This document shows positions 36,323 through 45,320 of a stretch of 64,000 nucleotides of DNA, piece by piece; the first letter of the stretch is position 1; each line of letters begins with the position of its first letter. The position numbers were made by a program, and so were the translations under genes. The stretch is from CALABS01 sp050260775 (GTDB taxonomy: Bacteria; Pseudomonadota; Alphaproteobacteria; Rhodospirillales; Magnetospirillaceae): NCBI GenBank assembly GCA_050260775.1, contig JBLNCP010000029.1, positions 80,503 to 144,502 of the forward strand, in the 5' to 3' direction. A model generated the notes under the pieces. The model ran no database searches. It was not told the origin of the DNA and saw nothing but the letters and a program-made list of their open reading frames with translations.

Positions 36323-36829
36323 TCAGGCGGCGGTCTTCACCAGGCGGTCGAACGCGGCGTGGACGCGGGCGTTGATTGGCGCCAGCGCCTCCTCGACCAG
36401 CTTGGTCGACAGGTCCGACAGCCGGCTGCCCTCGGCGATCGCCTTGTCGAGCTGGGCCTTGGCCAGGCTGGACTGGATGTCGACGAGGTCGCGCAGCGTC
36501 CGGGCGGCCATCAGCTGGCGCGACGCCTCCATCGACTGCTCGACGGTCTCCTGGGCGAGGCCGAACACCGCCTGGCTCAGTTCGGTCAGCCCGCGGGCCA
36601 GCACGGCGCTCGCCTGCGACACCGCCTCGGCGGACTCGCGCGCCGTCTGCAGCGCGTCCTCATATCCCTTCATCACCTGGACGTTGGCCTTGGCGGCGGC
36701 GTCCTGGGAGGTCTTGACCATCGCGTCGACGGTCTGCTTGCCCGCGGCGACCGCGTGCTCGATCTGGGCGGCGGGCTGCGGGGCGATGGCGGCCGCCGCG
36801 GCGGCCTGCTTCACTTTCGCGGGAGGCAT
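36323..36829 (-). CDS. Phasin-family protein
   Basis: A 168-residue amphipathic, Ala-rich helical protein of the phasin_2 type, which coats polyhydroxyalkanoate granules. After a low-complexity Ala/Pro start, a long helix (VMVKTSQ-like through EDALQTARESAEAVSQASAVL) and a second helix (LQSSLAKAQLDKAIAEGSRLSDLSTKLVEEAL-like) give the usual phasin coiled coil. There is no signal peptide. A promoter flanked by two TGC-rich sites lies upstream (36884-36963), fitting repression by a PhaR-type regulator. It is monocistronic, closed by a hairpin. Confidence 0.87.
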   Translation of the reverse strand: MPPAKVKQAAAAAAIAPQPAAQIEHAVAAGKQTVDAMVKTSQDAAAKANVQVMKGYEDALQTARESAEAVSQASAVLARGLTELSQAVFGLAQETVEQSMEASRQLMAARTLRDLVDIQSSLAKAQLDKAIAEGSRLSDLSTKLVEEALAPINARVHAAFDRLVKTAA

Positions 36830-36883
36830 TTCAATAAGGCTCCTTGGTATCGGACCGGCTTGGAAACGGCGCGCCTGGGGGGC

Positions 36884-36963
36884 GCATGCTGCAATGCAAC
36901 ATACGCCCTTTATGCGCCGCCGCGTACACCGGAGTCAATATCGCTTTGTGCAGTGCAGCATAA
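36884..36963 (-). promoter_or_regulatory. Phasin promoter flanked by TGC-rich operator-like sites
   Basis: On the minus strand: -35 TTGACT (complement of 36933-36938), 18-base spacer, -10 CATAAA (complement of 36909-36914). Just downstream of the -10, around the expected start, lies TTGCATTGCAGCAT (complement of 36886-36899). Upstream of the -35 a related site, TTATGCTGCACTGCACAA, occurs (complement of 36946-36963). TGC-rich sites of this kind are bound by PhaR repressors in other alphaproteobacteria. Confidence 0.6.
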
Positions 36964-36982
36964 GTGTAAGGTCCGGGCGGGC

Positions 36983-37654
36983 CTAGCCTACAAGTCCGTT
37001 GCGCCCGACCTTCAGCGTGAAATTGGGCACCTCGTTGCGGCGCGCCTTCTGCTCCCACATCGGGTCGAACGGCACCGGCTTGGGGGCGTTGACCGCCACC
37101 CCGGTGTCGTCCAGCTCGAACAGCCGGGCGGGGAAGCTCAGGCGGTCGAAGGCCGGCGACGGGGCCTTCCAGGCGGTGAAGGCGTAGCGGCCGTCCTTGC
37201 ACATGGCCGCCGTCCAGAAATACGAGCGGGCCGGCAGCTCCAGCCCGACCGGCGGCGGCTCGAACATGCCGCTGGCGGCGAAGGCGGCCACCAGGCTCTC
37301 GTACGCCGCCGCGTCCAACTGGCGCCGCGACGTGGCGGCGCGCCAGGGCTCGAGGATGTCCGGGGCGGTGAGCGGCTCGACCCCGGGATGTGTGACATTG
37401 GCCACCAGGACCCGGCGCAGCCCGTCCAGCTCATAGATCCTTAACTGCTCGTCGTAGATACCGTTGTAGACCACACGGTAGCGGTCCGGCGTGCCCGGGG
37501 CGCAGCTGGCGCGGATGTCCTCACCCTCGATGAACGAGAACCAATGGAACTTGCGGGTCAGCGGATTGCCGATGTCGCCACCCTGATAGGCGCAACCGCT
37601 TATGGCGAAAAGTCCCAGCACTACGGCAGTCATACGGGCAGGGAATGACGGCAT
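36983..37654 (-). CDS. Hypothetical lipoprotein, 223 aa
   Basis: The product starts MPSFPARMTAVVLGLFAISGC, a type II signal with lipobox AISGC and lipidated Cys near residue 21. The mature part (about 200 residues) is mixed alpha/beta with several Trp/Tyr-rich strands, FHWFSFIEGEDIRASC, YRVVYNGIYDEQLRIYE and SYFWTAAMCKDGRYAFTAWK, and two further Cys residues that could pair. I do not recognise a functional domain. ATG 37654 follows GAGGAAA. The conserved look suggests a housekeeping envelope role, but nothing here proves one. Confidence 0.75.
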   Translation of the reverse strand: MPSFPARMTAVVLGLFAISGCAYQGGDIGNPLTRKFHWFSFIEGEDIRASCAPGTPDRYRVVYNGIYDEQLRIYELDGLRRVLVANVTHPGVEPLTAPDILEPWRAATSRRQLDAAAYESLVAAFAASGMFEPPPVGLELPARSYFWTAAMCKDGRYAFTAWKAPSPAFDRLSFPARLFELDDTGVAVNAPKPVPFDPMWEQKARRNEVPNFTLKVGRNGLVG

Positions 37655-37832
37655 GTTCGGTTTCCTCGATCGATAGCCGCAGGAGAATCGAGCGTGCCGA
37701 TCCGTTCTAGTCACCGCGATATTCGCGCACGCCGTTCGGACACCAGCGCAAGCCGGAAATTCGACCTCTTGCAGCCTGGGCAAAGTAGACAGGAATCTTC
37801 AAATTCTTTATCGTGCGCCGCTACTCTATACG

Positions 37833-39131
37833 ATGTCGAAATCCAAGGGAAAGGTCGAGAGATTGCACGCGACCCGTAACGTCATTGGATTCGGGGCGGG
37901 CCTGATCGCCCGCCGGATCCTGTTGGCCGTCCTGGGCCTCGTCCTGACCATCGGCGTGGCGGCTTCCGCGCAGGCCAGGGTCTACTCCCATATCGTGATG
38001 GACGCCGATACCGGCGAGGTGCTGCACGCCGAGAACCCGGACGCGCACAGCTACCCGGCGTCCCTGACCAAGGTGATGACGCTGTACCTGCTGTTCGACG
38101 CGCTCGAGCAGGGCCGCGTGTCGCTCAGCACGATGATGCCGGTGTCGCTGCATGCGACCCAGCAGGCCCCCTCCAAGCTCGGCCTCAAGGTCGGCGACCG
38201 CATCAGCGTCGAGGACGCGGTGCTGGCCCTGGTCACCAAGTCGGCCAACGACGTCGCGGTGGTGATCGCCGAGGCGGTCGGCGGCGACGAGGACAGCTTC
38301 GCCGAGATGATGACCAAGAAGGCGCACGCGCTCGGCATGGCCAGCACCACTTACCAGAACGCTTCCGGCCTGCCCGACGGCGGCCAGATCTCGACGGTGC
38401 GCGACCAGGCGCTGCTCGCCCGGGCCCTGGTCCGCCAGCACGCCCGCTACTACCACTATTTCTCGACGCGGCAGTTCCGCTGGCAGAACCAGCCGATCTC
38501 TACCCACAACCGCCTGATGCTGCGCTACCAGGGCGCCGACGGCATCAAGACCGGCTACATCAACGCCTCGGGCTTCAATCTCATCGCCTCGGCCAAGCGC
38601 GACGGCCACCGCATCATCGGCGTGGTGTTCGGCGGGCAGACGGCGGCGTGGCGCGACAACCGCATGGCCCAGATCCTGGACAAGGGCTTCGCCCGCCTTC
38701 GCGGCGAGGCCGTCGACATCCGCTCCGCCTCCGTCGACCACAAGGACCGTGCCGAGCTCGACAGCCTGGTGGCCTCCGCCAAGGGCATCAAGCCGGCCAT
38801 GGCCAAGACGGCCAAGCCCACCAAGGTGGCCTCGGGGCGCGGCGGCCGCGACGACGAGGCCCGCGGCTCCGGCGATGCCGATCCCAGCTCGTGGTCGGTG
38901 CAGGTCGGCGCCTTCGGCGAGTACGACCCGGCGCACAAGGCGGCGGCCCAGGCGGCCAAGAAGCTGGGCGGCCTGCTGGCGCACGCCTCCATCAGCGTCA
39001 ACAAGGGCAAGCAGGGCCATCAGCAGGTCTACCGGGCCCGCCTGACCGGCTTCACCGAGGACGAGGCCCGCGCCGCCTGCCGCAAGCTCGCGCGCGCCAA
39101 GAAGGCCTGCTCGGTGGTGCAGCCGAGCTGA
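37833..39131 (+). CDS. D-alanyl-D-alanine carboxypeptidase with C-terminal SPOR domain
   Basis: A 432-residue penicillin-binding protein of the PBP5/6 (S11) family. A signal or membrane segment (about residues 28-48, ending SAQA) precedes the catalytic domain with SLTK (Ser77-Lys80), SAN (near 137) and KTG (near 238). A Lys/Ala/Gly-rich linker then leads to a C-terminal SPOR domain (WSVQVGAFGEY to RACRKLARAKKACSVV-like end), which binds denuded septal glycan. The fusion of carboxypeptidase and SPOR is common in alphaproteobacteria and points to septal wall trimming. A strong terminator follows. Confidence 0.93.
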   Translation: MSKSKGKVERLHATRNVIGFGAGLIARRILLAVLGLVLTIGVAASAQARVYSHIVMDADTGEVLHAENPDAHSYPASLTKVMTLYLLFDALEQGRVSLSTMMPVSLHATQQAPSKLGLKVGDRISVEDAVLALVTKSANDVAVVIAEAVGGDEDSFAEMMTKKAHALGMASTTYQNASGLPDGGQISTVRDQALLARALVRQHARYYHYFSTRQFRWQNQPISTHNRLMLRYQGADGIKTGYINASGFNLIASAKRDGHRIIGVVFGGQTAAWRDNRMAQILDKGFARLRGEAVDIRSASVDHKDRAELDSLVASAKGIKPAMAKTAKPTKVASGRGGRDDEARGSGDADPSSWSVQVGAFGEYDPAHKAAAQAAKKLGGLLAHASISVNKGKQGHQQVYRARLTGFTEDEARAACRKLARAKKACSVVQPS

Positions 39132-39160
39132 CCGTCGAGGGACCGGCGACCGTTGCCAAA

Positions 39161-39186
39161 CCCCCGCTCCGGCGGGGGTTTTCTTT
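39161..39186 (+). terminator. Intrinsic terminator after the carboxypeptidase gene
   Basis: CCCCCGC-TCCG-GCGGGGG followed by TTTTCTTTT on the plus strand, 30 bases past the stop codon. A textbook rho-independent terminator. Confidence 0.93.
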
Positions 39187-39200
39187 TGGGCTGACGACTG

Positions 39201-39294
39201 GTCATCCCGACGACCGAAGGGAGGAGGGACCTCGTCCGGCTCCGCCCGTGACGGTGTCCGCCAGACGAGGTCCCTCGCGGGCGCTCGGGAAGAC
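39201..39294. repeat. Intergenic inverted repeat, family copy 9
   Basis: Left arm GTCATCCCGACGACCGAAG with GAGGGACCTCGTC, right arm GACGAGGTCCCTCG ending CTCGGGAAGAC. It lies between the carboxypeptidase terminator and the end of the convergent receptor gene. Confidence 0.82.
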
Positions 39295-39307
39295 AGGGAG
39301 GCAGGAC

Positions 39308-40651
39308 TCAGAACAGCTCGATGTCGTCGTGGGTGGCGGCGGCGACCTTGGTGCCGGTGACCTCGGCGTGGACGGCGCGCTGGGCGTACATCACGTAGCT
39401 GCCCAGCATGGCGTCCAACTGGGCGTCGACCTGGCCGATCTCCAGGTGGGCGGCGGGGTCTTTCAGGGCCTTGGCCAGCGACCGGTTGCACTCGTCCAGC
39501 CGGCCGAGGGCGGCGACCACCTGCTCCATCTGCTGGCGCACGATATCCTGGAACTGGATGTTGCCGGCCGCTTGCAGGATCAGCCCGTGCACCGTCTTGC
39601 TCTGGCCGTCGGCGGCGGCGATGACGTCCTTCAGGTAGTTGGTCAGCTGGTCGTAGCCCTCGACGGCGCCGAGCAGCTGGTCGCCGAAGGATTCGAGGGT
39701 GCTGATCTCGCTCTGCGAGCGGCTGGCGTCGATGTGCTCGACCAGGAACGCGCCGATCACCGTATCCAGCTGGCCGAGGCCCTTGTGGATCTGTTCCGCC
39801 GCCGCCATGGTCTGGCGGGACAGGGCGCGGACCTCGTCGGCGACCACGCCGAAGCCCTTGCCGGCCTCGCCGGCGCGGGCGGCCTCGATGGCGGCGTTCA
39901 GGGCCAGCAGGTTGGTCTGGTTGGCGATGCCTTCGATGGTGCCCAGCACGCCGTTGAACGACTTGATGTAGTCGGTGATGGCGGCGAATTGCTGGCGCGT
40001 CGCCTCGATGTCGCTCTTGCGCGCGTCGACGTAGCGCCGCATCTCGGCGACGAAGGTGTGGTTGGCCTGGATGCGGTCCTTGGCCTCCTTGATGATCGCG
40101 TCCGAGCGTTCGCCGGAATTGAGCAGGAAGTCGGTCAGCTCGCGGGTGCGGGCGTTGATGGTGCCCAGGCGCTCGAGGATGTTGGTGGCCGACTGCTCGG
40201 TGAAGGCGATGGAGCCGTCGATCTGGCGGCGGAGGATCTCCTCGACCTTGGAGAACTTGTCGATCTCGCCGGCGATCATCTGGGCGCGGGCGCGCGCGTC
40301 CTCGGAATCGGCCCGCAGGCGGGCGCGCTCCTCGACCAGCGCCGCGACGCGGGCCTCGTCCCAGCTCTCGCCGCCGATTTCCAGCGTGTCCTGGCGGTCG
40401 ACCACCTCCTGCCGGGAGAAGGGGCCGTAGAGCACCGTCGCGGTGGCCACCGCGCCATAGGCCAGCACGATGGTCACCACCGTGCCGATGGCGTCGAGAA
40501 AGCTCTGGGTGATGCCCAGGAACGCCATGCCCTGGTGGAAGTAGTGCTGCAGAAACAGGACGGCGAGGAAGGCGGATACCGCCGTCGCCACCATGACCCC
40601 CACCTGGAAGCGCACAAAGCCGCCGTGAAGGATAATTCGCGTCGGCTTCAT
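39308..40651 (-). CDS. Methyl-accepting chemotaxis-like protein with short N-terminal membrane anchor
   Basis: A 447-residue receptor-like protein. Two closely spaced hydrophobic segments (about residues 14-36 and 49-73) leave almost no periplasmic sensor, so any signal is probably cytoplasmic or membrane-borne. After a long coiled coil comes a recognisable signalling tip (EGIANQTNLLALNAAIEAARAGEAGKGFGVVADEVRAL, about 235-275). The C-terminal part contains IQFQDIVRQQMEQV, a QDIxRQ motif seen in cytoplasmic and CheZ-like receptor variants. It has no HAMP domain that I can see. ATG 40651 follows GGAGG. Confidence 0.85.
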   Translation of the reverse strand: MKPTRIILHGGFVRFQVGVMVATAVSAFLAVLFLQHYFHQGMAFLGITQSFLDAIGTVVTIVLAYGAVATATVLYGPFSRQEVVDRQDTLEIGGESWDEARVAALVEERARLRADSEDARARAQMIAGEIDKFSKVEEILRRQIDGSIAFTEQSATNILERLGTINARTRELTDFLLNSGERSDAIIKEAKDRIQANHTFVAEMRRYVDARKSDIEATRQQFAAITDYIKSFNGVLGTIEGIANQTNLLALNAAIEAARAGEAGKGFGVVADEVRALSRQTMAAAEQIHKGLGQLDTVIGAFLVEHIDASRSQSEISTLESFGDQLLGAVEGYDQLTNYLKDVIAAADGQSKTVHGLILQAAGNIQFQDIVRQQMEQVVAALGRLDECNRSLAKALKDPAAHLEIGQVDAQLDAMLGSYVMYAQRAVHAEVTGTKVAAATHDDIELF

Positions 40652-40695
40652 TCCCACCTCCCCTCGTGGAGCAGCCTCAGGTCCCCGGCGGCATC

Positions 40696-41187
40696 CTACT
40701 TCTTTCCGGAGCGCGGCGCGAGGCCCGGTCTCGGGTGAGTGCCGCTGTACGGGCTGGATTTGGCGATGCCCCGCAGCACCCGCTCCATGTGCAGGCGGGC
40801 CTTCGGCAGGAAGGTGCGCTTGTGGCGGCGCTGCCACTGGTCCAGTCGCCATGGCCGCCGGTCGGGCGCCACCTTGGGCCGGGACATGAACACGTGGGCC
40901 ATCACCTTGCGCCCGCTCGCCTGCACCTGGATCGGCTGCAGGGTGTATTCCCATCCCTCGTAGACCTGCAGGCGGTGCAGGCTCACGGCATCGACGCCGG
41001 TGACCAGGGTGCCTTCCACCCATCCGGATGCGTGCGCCAGCAGCATGGGATAGTGGCGCCCCGCGATGAAGACCCGCCGGAATCCTTGGGCGATGGCCGG
41101 CTCGACCTGTTCCGGGTGGACGTCACGCCCCATCACCAGGGCGCGCACCTCCGGGTCCATCAACGTGCCGAAAAAGAACAGGTTCAT
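40696..41187 (-). CDS. Gamma-glutamylcyclotransferase (AIG2)-like protein
   Basis: A 163-residue protein with the AIG2/GGCT fold. The N-terminus MNLFFFGTLMDPEV is the typical (Y/F)GTL phosphate-binding-like loop; HYPMLLAHASGWVEGTLV holds the conserved Glu used as general base; and LHRLQVYEGWEYTLQPIQV follows. The C-terminal Arg/Lys-rich tail (about 40 residues) is longer than in minimal members. Members act on gamma-glutamyl amines or glutathione breakdown products, or have unknown roles. It lies 44 bases upstream of the receptor gene on the same strand. Confidence 0.82.
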   Translation of the reverse strand: MNLFFFGTLMDPEVRALVMGRDVHPEQVEPAIAQGFRRVFIAGRHYPMLLAHASGWVEGTLVTGVDAVSLHRLQVYEGWEYTLQPIQVQASGRKVMAHVFMSRPKVAPDRRPWRLDQWQRRHKRTFLPKARLHMERVLRGIAKSSPYSGTHPRPGLAPRSGKK

Positions 41188-41290
41188 TCCGCCCTCATTT
41201 CACTGCGTGCGCAAGGCGCCAGCATCGCAATGAAATAGGGAGCGGAATAAAGGGTCAAGCGATTGGGTAGGATGCAGGGGCGGGGTTGCC

Positions 41291-41560
41291 TCAGTTTCCC
41301 CGGTCCTTGCTTCCGTTGTGCAGCTTCTCGCCCCCCGGCCGCCGCCAAAGCCCGGGGTCCAGGGCCTCTTCGACTTGCAGCGGAGGATTGATCCGCTTGT
41401 CGGAGTGGCTCGCCTGCTCGACGGCACGACGGAACTCGGACTCGATCTCGGCGCGGGCGCGGGCGAAGCATTCCTGCTCCGAGCACGGGGCGCGGCCTTC
41501 GGCCTCCCAGATGCGGTAGGCACGCCGGCGGACTTCATCGTCATCGATGTTCATGGCCAT
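41291..41560 (-). CDS. DUF2934-domain protein
   Basis: An 89-residue protein with a DUF2934 module, DDEVRRRAYRIWEAEGRAPCSEQECFARARAEIESE, a short helical motif common in Rhodospirillales and Rhizobiales small proteins of unknown role. The C-terminal half is charged and probably disordered. ATG 41560 has GGAGG five bases upstream; an earlier in-frame ATG overlaps that purine run and is less likely. Confidence 0.8.
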   Translation of the reverse strand: MAMNIDDDEVRRRAYRIWEAEGRAPCSEQECFARARAEIESEFRRAVEQASHSDKRINPPLQVEEALDPGLWRRPGGEKLHNGSKDRGN

Positions 41561-41645
41561 GACAGCCTCCATAATCACCCTTCTTGAACAGTCAAGATGA
41601 GGTGGCTGTTCCGCCGCGCCGTACAATAACTGGCCGTTTGTCGGG

Positions 41646-43034
41646 CTAATGTCCGGCCGAGGGCGGGGTGATGCCACTGGCAGCCAGTTGCCCCTCCAGG
41701 GCGGCGCGCACCCGCTTAAGGCCATCCACGGTGGTGGCCTCGCAGCGGGCGACCAGGACCGCCTGGGTGTTGGACGGGCGCAGCAGCCACCAGCCGTCGT
41801 CGCTCTCCACCCGCACGCCGTCGAGGGCATTGACCCGGGCGCCTGCGGCGGCCAGGCGGTCGCGGACCTCGGCCACCACCTGGAACTTGCGTTCGTCGGG
41901 GCAGTCGAAGCGCATCTCGGGGGTGTTGACCATGTGCGGCAGGCGGTCGCGGCGGTGCGCCAGGGTCTCGCGATCCCAGCGCGACACGATGCCCAGCAGG
42001 CGGATTGCGGCGTAGGGGCCGTCGTCGAAGCCCCAATAACGGTCGGCGAAGAAGATGTGGCCGCTCATCTCGCCGGCCAGCAGGGCGCCGGTCTCGGCCA
42101 TCTGCCGCTTGATCAGCGAGTGTCCGGTCCGTCCCATCAACGCATGGCCTCCCATGCGCTGGACCTCGTCGAAGAAGACGCGCGAGGCCTTGACGTCGGC
42201 GATCACGGTGGCGCCGGGGCGTGCCTTCAGCAGGTCCTCGGCCAGGATCACCAGGATCTGGTCGCCCCACAGGATGCGGCCTTCGTTGTCGACGACCCCG
42301 ATGCGGTCGCCGTCACCGTCGAAGGCGATCCCGAGGTCGGCCTGTTCCGCCAGCACGGCGTCCTGCAGATGGCGCAGGTTGTGGGGCTCGGTGGGGTCGG
42401 GATGGTGGTTGGGGAAGGTCCCGTCGATGTCGCCGAACAGCAGGCGGTGGCGGCCGGGCAGCGAGCGCAGCAGGGCGGCCAGGACCTCGCCGGTGGCACC
42501 GTTGCCGGCGTCCCACACCACCTTGAGGTCGCGGCGGCCGTCGTAATCCTCCAGCAGGCGTTCGACGTATTCGGCGAACACGGTGGTGTCGTCGAGGACG
42601 CGCCCTTCGCCGGCCACCAGGTCGCCCTCGGCGGCGATGCGCCCCAGGTCCTGGATGTCGCGGCCGAAGAACGGCTTCCCCCCCAGCACCATCTTGAACC
42701 CGTTGTGCGACGGCGGATTGTGCGAGCCGGTCACCATGATGGCGCCGTCGGCGGCGCGCACCTGCGCCGCGAAATACAGCATGGGCGTGGGACCGCGTCC
42801 CACCCGCCGCACGGTGCAGCCGGTGGCGGCCAGCCCGTCCACCAGGGCGGCGGCGAGGTCGGGGCTGGACAGGCGGCCGTCCCAGCCGACGCAGACCACC
42901 GCGCCGCCCGCCCGGCGCACGCGGGTGCCGAAGGCCCGGCCGATGGCGTAGGCGTCGACCGCGAACAGGGTGTCGCCGACGATGCCGCGGATGTCGTATT
43001 CGCGCAGGATGCTCGGGTGGAAGCTGTGGGACAT
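41646..43034 (-). CDS. Phosphomannomutase/phosphoglucomutase (ManB/AlgC type)
   Basis: A 462-residue alpha-D-phosphohexomutase interconverting 1- and 6-phosphates of mannose or glucose for surface polysaccharide synthesis. The phosphoserine loop is TGSHNPPSHNGFKM, the metal loop DGDGDRIG, the sugar-binding loop GEMSGHIFF and the phosphate loop RPSNTQAVLV, all in the right order. The neighbouring pgm gene and the ugd/galU pair 3 kb away make a nucleotide-sugar cluster. ATG 43034 follows GGAGAGGAG. Confidence 0.9.
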   Translation of the reverse strand: MSHSFHPSILREYDIRGIVGDTLFAVDAYAIGRAFGTRVRRAGGAVVCVGWDGRLSSPDLAAALVDGLAATGCTVRRVGRGPTPMLYFAAQVRAADGAIMVTGSHNPPSHNGFKMVLGGKPFFGRDIQDLGRIAAEGDLVAGEGRVLDDTTVFAEYVERLLEDYDGRRDLKVVWDAGNGATGEVLAALLRSLPGRHRLLFGDIDGTFPNHHPDPTEPHNLRHLQDAVLAEQADLGIAFDGDGDRIGVVDNEGRILWGDQILVILAEDLLKARPGATVIADVKASRVFFDEVQRMGGHALMGRTGHSLIKRQMAETGALLAGEMSGHIFFADRYWGFDDGPYAAIRLLGIVSRWDRETLAHRRDRLPHMVNTPEMRFDCPDERKFQVVAEVRDRLAAAGARVNALDGVRVESDDGWWLLRPSNTQAVLVARCEATTVDGLKRVRAALEGQLAASGITPPSAGH

Positions 43035-43084
43035 CGGCTCCTCTCCGGCGCCCACCCGCTGGCCAGAGTGCGAGGGGGCGGCCT

Positions 43085-44710
43085 CTAGGTGATCACCGTC
43101 GGTTCGGCCCGGCCGGTCCGGCTCTCGATCTCGGCGACGTCGCGGGCGATGGCGATGAGGTCGGCAAGGGCGACCTGCGGATCAAGATGCTGCTTGGCCG
43201 GGTCGGGTTCGTACCGTTCGATGTAGACGCGCAGGGTGGCGCCTTCCGTGCCGGTGCCGGACAGGCGGAAGACGATGCGGCTGCCGTCGGCGAAGACGAT
43301 GCGGATGCCCTGCCTGGTGCTGACGCTGCCGTCGACCGGATCGGTGTAGGCGAAATCGTCGTTGAAGGCCACGCTGTAGGCGCCAAGCTGCTTGCCGGCC
43401 AGCGCGAGGCCGCGCAGGCGCTCCATCAGCCCGTTGGCGGCGGCGGTGTCGATGCCCTCGTAATCGTGGCGCGAATAGACGTTGCGCCCGAACTTGGCCC
43501 AATGCTCCTCGACGATGGCGGCAACGCTCTGCTTGCGGACGGCCAGCACGTTCAGCCACATCAGCACCGCCCACAGGCCGTCCTTCTCGCGCACATGGTC
43601 CGAGCCGGTGCCGAAGCTTTCCTCGCCGCACAGGGTGGCGCGGCCGGCGTCGAGCAGGGTGCCGAAGAACTTCCAGCCGGTGGGCGTCTCGTAGCACGGA
43701 ATGCCGAGATGGGCGGCGACGCGGTCGGCGGCCGCCGAGGTCGGCATCGAGCGGGCGATGCCCTTGAGGCCGCCGGCATAGCCGGGGCAGAGGGTGGCGT
43801 TGGCGGCGAGCACCGCCAGGGAATCCGAGGGCGTCACGTAGAAATTGCGCCCGAGGATCATGTTGCGGTCGCCGTCGCCGTCGCTGGCCGCGCCGAAATC
43901 CGGAGCGTCCGGGCCCGAGAGGATGGCGACGAGGTCGTGGGCGTGCACCAGGTTGGGATCGGGATGACCGCCGCCGAAATCCTCGCGCGGCTCGCCGTTC
44001 ATGACGGTGCCGGCCGGCGCGCCCAGGTGGCCCTCGATGATCGCCGTGGCGTAGGGGCCGGTCACGGCATGCATGGCGTCGAACTTCATGCGGAAGCCCG
44101 AGGCGAACAGCGCGCGGATGGCGTCGAAGTCGAACAGGCGCGCCATCAGCTCGGCGTAATCGGTCACCGGGTCGATCACCTGGACGGTCATGGCGCCGAG
44201 GGGTCGTTCACCCAGGGTGTCGATGTCGACGTCGGCGGCATCGAGGATGCGGTATTCGGCGATCTGCTGCGAGCGGGCGTAGATGGCCTCGGTCACGCCC
44301 TCGGGCGCCGGGCCGCCGGCCGGGATGTTGTATTTGATCCCGAAATCCTCGCTGGGGCCGCCGGGATTATGGCTGGCCGACAGGATGATGCCGCCGAAGG
44401 TGCCGTACTTGCGGATCACGCACGAGGCCGCCGGGGTCGACAGGATGCCGCCCTTGCCCACCATGACGCGGGCGAAGCCGTTGGCGGCCGCCATCTTGAG
44501 GATGGTCTGGCAGGCGGCGCGGTTGTGGAAGCGGCCGTCGCCGCCCAGTACCAGGGTCTTGCCGCCGACCTCGCCGATGGAGTCGAAGATCGACTGGACG
44601 AAGTTCTCGAGATAGTGCGGCTTCTGGAAGACCCTCACCTTCTTGCGCAGGCCCGAGGTTCCGGGCTTCTGGCCGTCAAACGGCTGGGTGGCGACGGTCT
44701 TCACGCTCAT
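43085..44710 (-). CDS. pgm: Phosphoglucomutase, alpha-D-glucose specific
   Basis: A 541-residue phosphoglucomutase of the PGM1-like class. It starts TVATQPFDGQKPGTSGLRKKVRVF; the catalytic Ser is in ILSASHNPGGP, the metal loop is SDGDGDRN, the sugar loop CGEESFGTGSDH and the phosphate loop FRLSGTGTEGATLRVY. It links glucose-6-phosphate with glucose-1-phosphate, the substrate of GalU encoded in the same cluster. It lies 50 bases upstream of the phosphomannomutase gene on the same strand and is probably co-transcribed. Confidence 0.94.
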   Translation of the reverse strand: MSVKTVATQPFDGQKPGTSGLRKKVRVFQKPHYLENFVQSIFDSIGEVGGKTLVLGGDGRFHNRAACQTILKMAAANGFARVMVGKGGILSTPAASCVIRKYGTFGGIILSASHNPGGPSEDFGIKYNIPAGGPAPEGVTEAIYARSQQIAEYRILDAADVDIDTLGERPLGAMTVQVIDPVTDYAELMARLFDFDAIRALFASGFRMKFDAMHAVTGPYATAIIEGHLGAPAGTVMNGEPREDFGGGHPDPNLVHAHDLVAILSGPDAPDFGAASDGDGDRNMILGRNFYVTPSDSLAVLAANATLCPGYAGGLKGIARSMPTSAAADRVAAHLGIPCYETPTGWKFFGTLLDAGRATLCGEESFGTGSDHVREKDGLWAVLMWLNVLAVRKQSVAAIVEEHWAKFGRNVYSRHDYEGIDTAAANGLMERLRGLALAGKQLGAYSVAFNDDFAYTDPVDGSVSTRQGIRIVFADGSRIVFRLSGTGTEGATLRVYIERYEPDPAKQHLDPQVALADLIAIARDVAEIESRTGRAEPTVIT

Positions 44711-44766
44711 TTCCCGCTCCCCTCACGATGTGCTGGTCCCGTTGATGGCGCAGGAGCGACGGGCTG

Positions 44767-44997
44767 TCAATTGCGGTTGGACGATGCGTGGTGGGTATCG
44801 TCGAAACGGTAGGGGTGGAGAGGGCGGCCGGTGCGCCGTTCCAGTTCGTCGATCAACAGGACGATCTCGGCGGCCTCCAGACCCTCGGCGATGGCGGTTT
44901 CGACCGCGACGCGCAGCAGGGCCCGGTCATCGGGGTGATCGAGGTCGAGACGGTCGGCGACCCGGTTGACCCGGCTGGCTGTTCTTTTTGGCACCAT
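44767..44997 (-). CDS. Small hypothetical protein, 76 aa
   Basis: A 76-residue helical, charged protein beginning MVPKRTASRVNRVADRLDLD and containing the helix VAVETAIAEGLEAAEIVLLIDELERRTG. There is no signal or membrane segment. AAAGGGGA precedes ATG 44997. It lies 56 bases upstream of pgm on the same strand, so it may be the first gene of that operon. The family is not recognised. Confidence 0.6.
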   Translation of the reverse strand: MVPKRTASRVNRVADRLDLDHPDDRALLRVAVETAIAEGLEAAEIVLLIDELERRTGRPLHPYRFDDTHHASSNRN

Positions 44998-45261
44998 CAA
45001 TCCCCTTTGCGGGGCCCGGGAGCCGGGCGTTAGCAGTCGCGAGTGTGCACGACCCACATGGCTTTAGGTTGTGACACCCTGGACATACCATGCGGCACCC
45101 GGCGGTCCGGGCTATGCCCAGGTCACCGATATGTTCACTCGCCTCTGCTAATGGCGGCTGTCGACAGCACCGGGATATTGCTTGCGGGAGTAAATGATTT
45201 CAACCCCCCGCAAACGCTTTCATCGTATAACTTTTGGCATATCTTGGGATTAAACTACCTC
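44998..45261. other. Intergenic region, AT-rich
   Basis: The gap between the 76-aa gene and the SMP-30-like gene contains an AT-rich stretch (about 45180-45260), unusual for this GC-rich DNA. I see no reliable gene; a plus-strand frame running through it reads across the terminator and lacks a protein-like composition. It may hold the promoter of the minus-strand gene set starting at 44997. Confidence 0.5.
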
Positions 45262-45297
45262 AAAAAGAAAAAGCCCGGCGAAGTCTTTCGCCGGGCG
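45262..45297 (-). terminator. Intrinsic terminator after the SMP-30-like gene
   Basis: On the minus strand GCCCGGCGAAA-GAC-TTCGCCGGGC is followed by TTTTTCTTTTT. It lies about 24 bases after the stop codon of the minus-strand gene. Confidence 0.93.
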
Positions 45298-45320
45298 GTG
45301 GTTCCAACCTGCAAAAACCG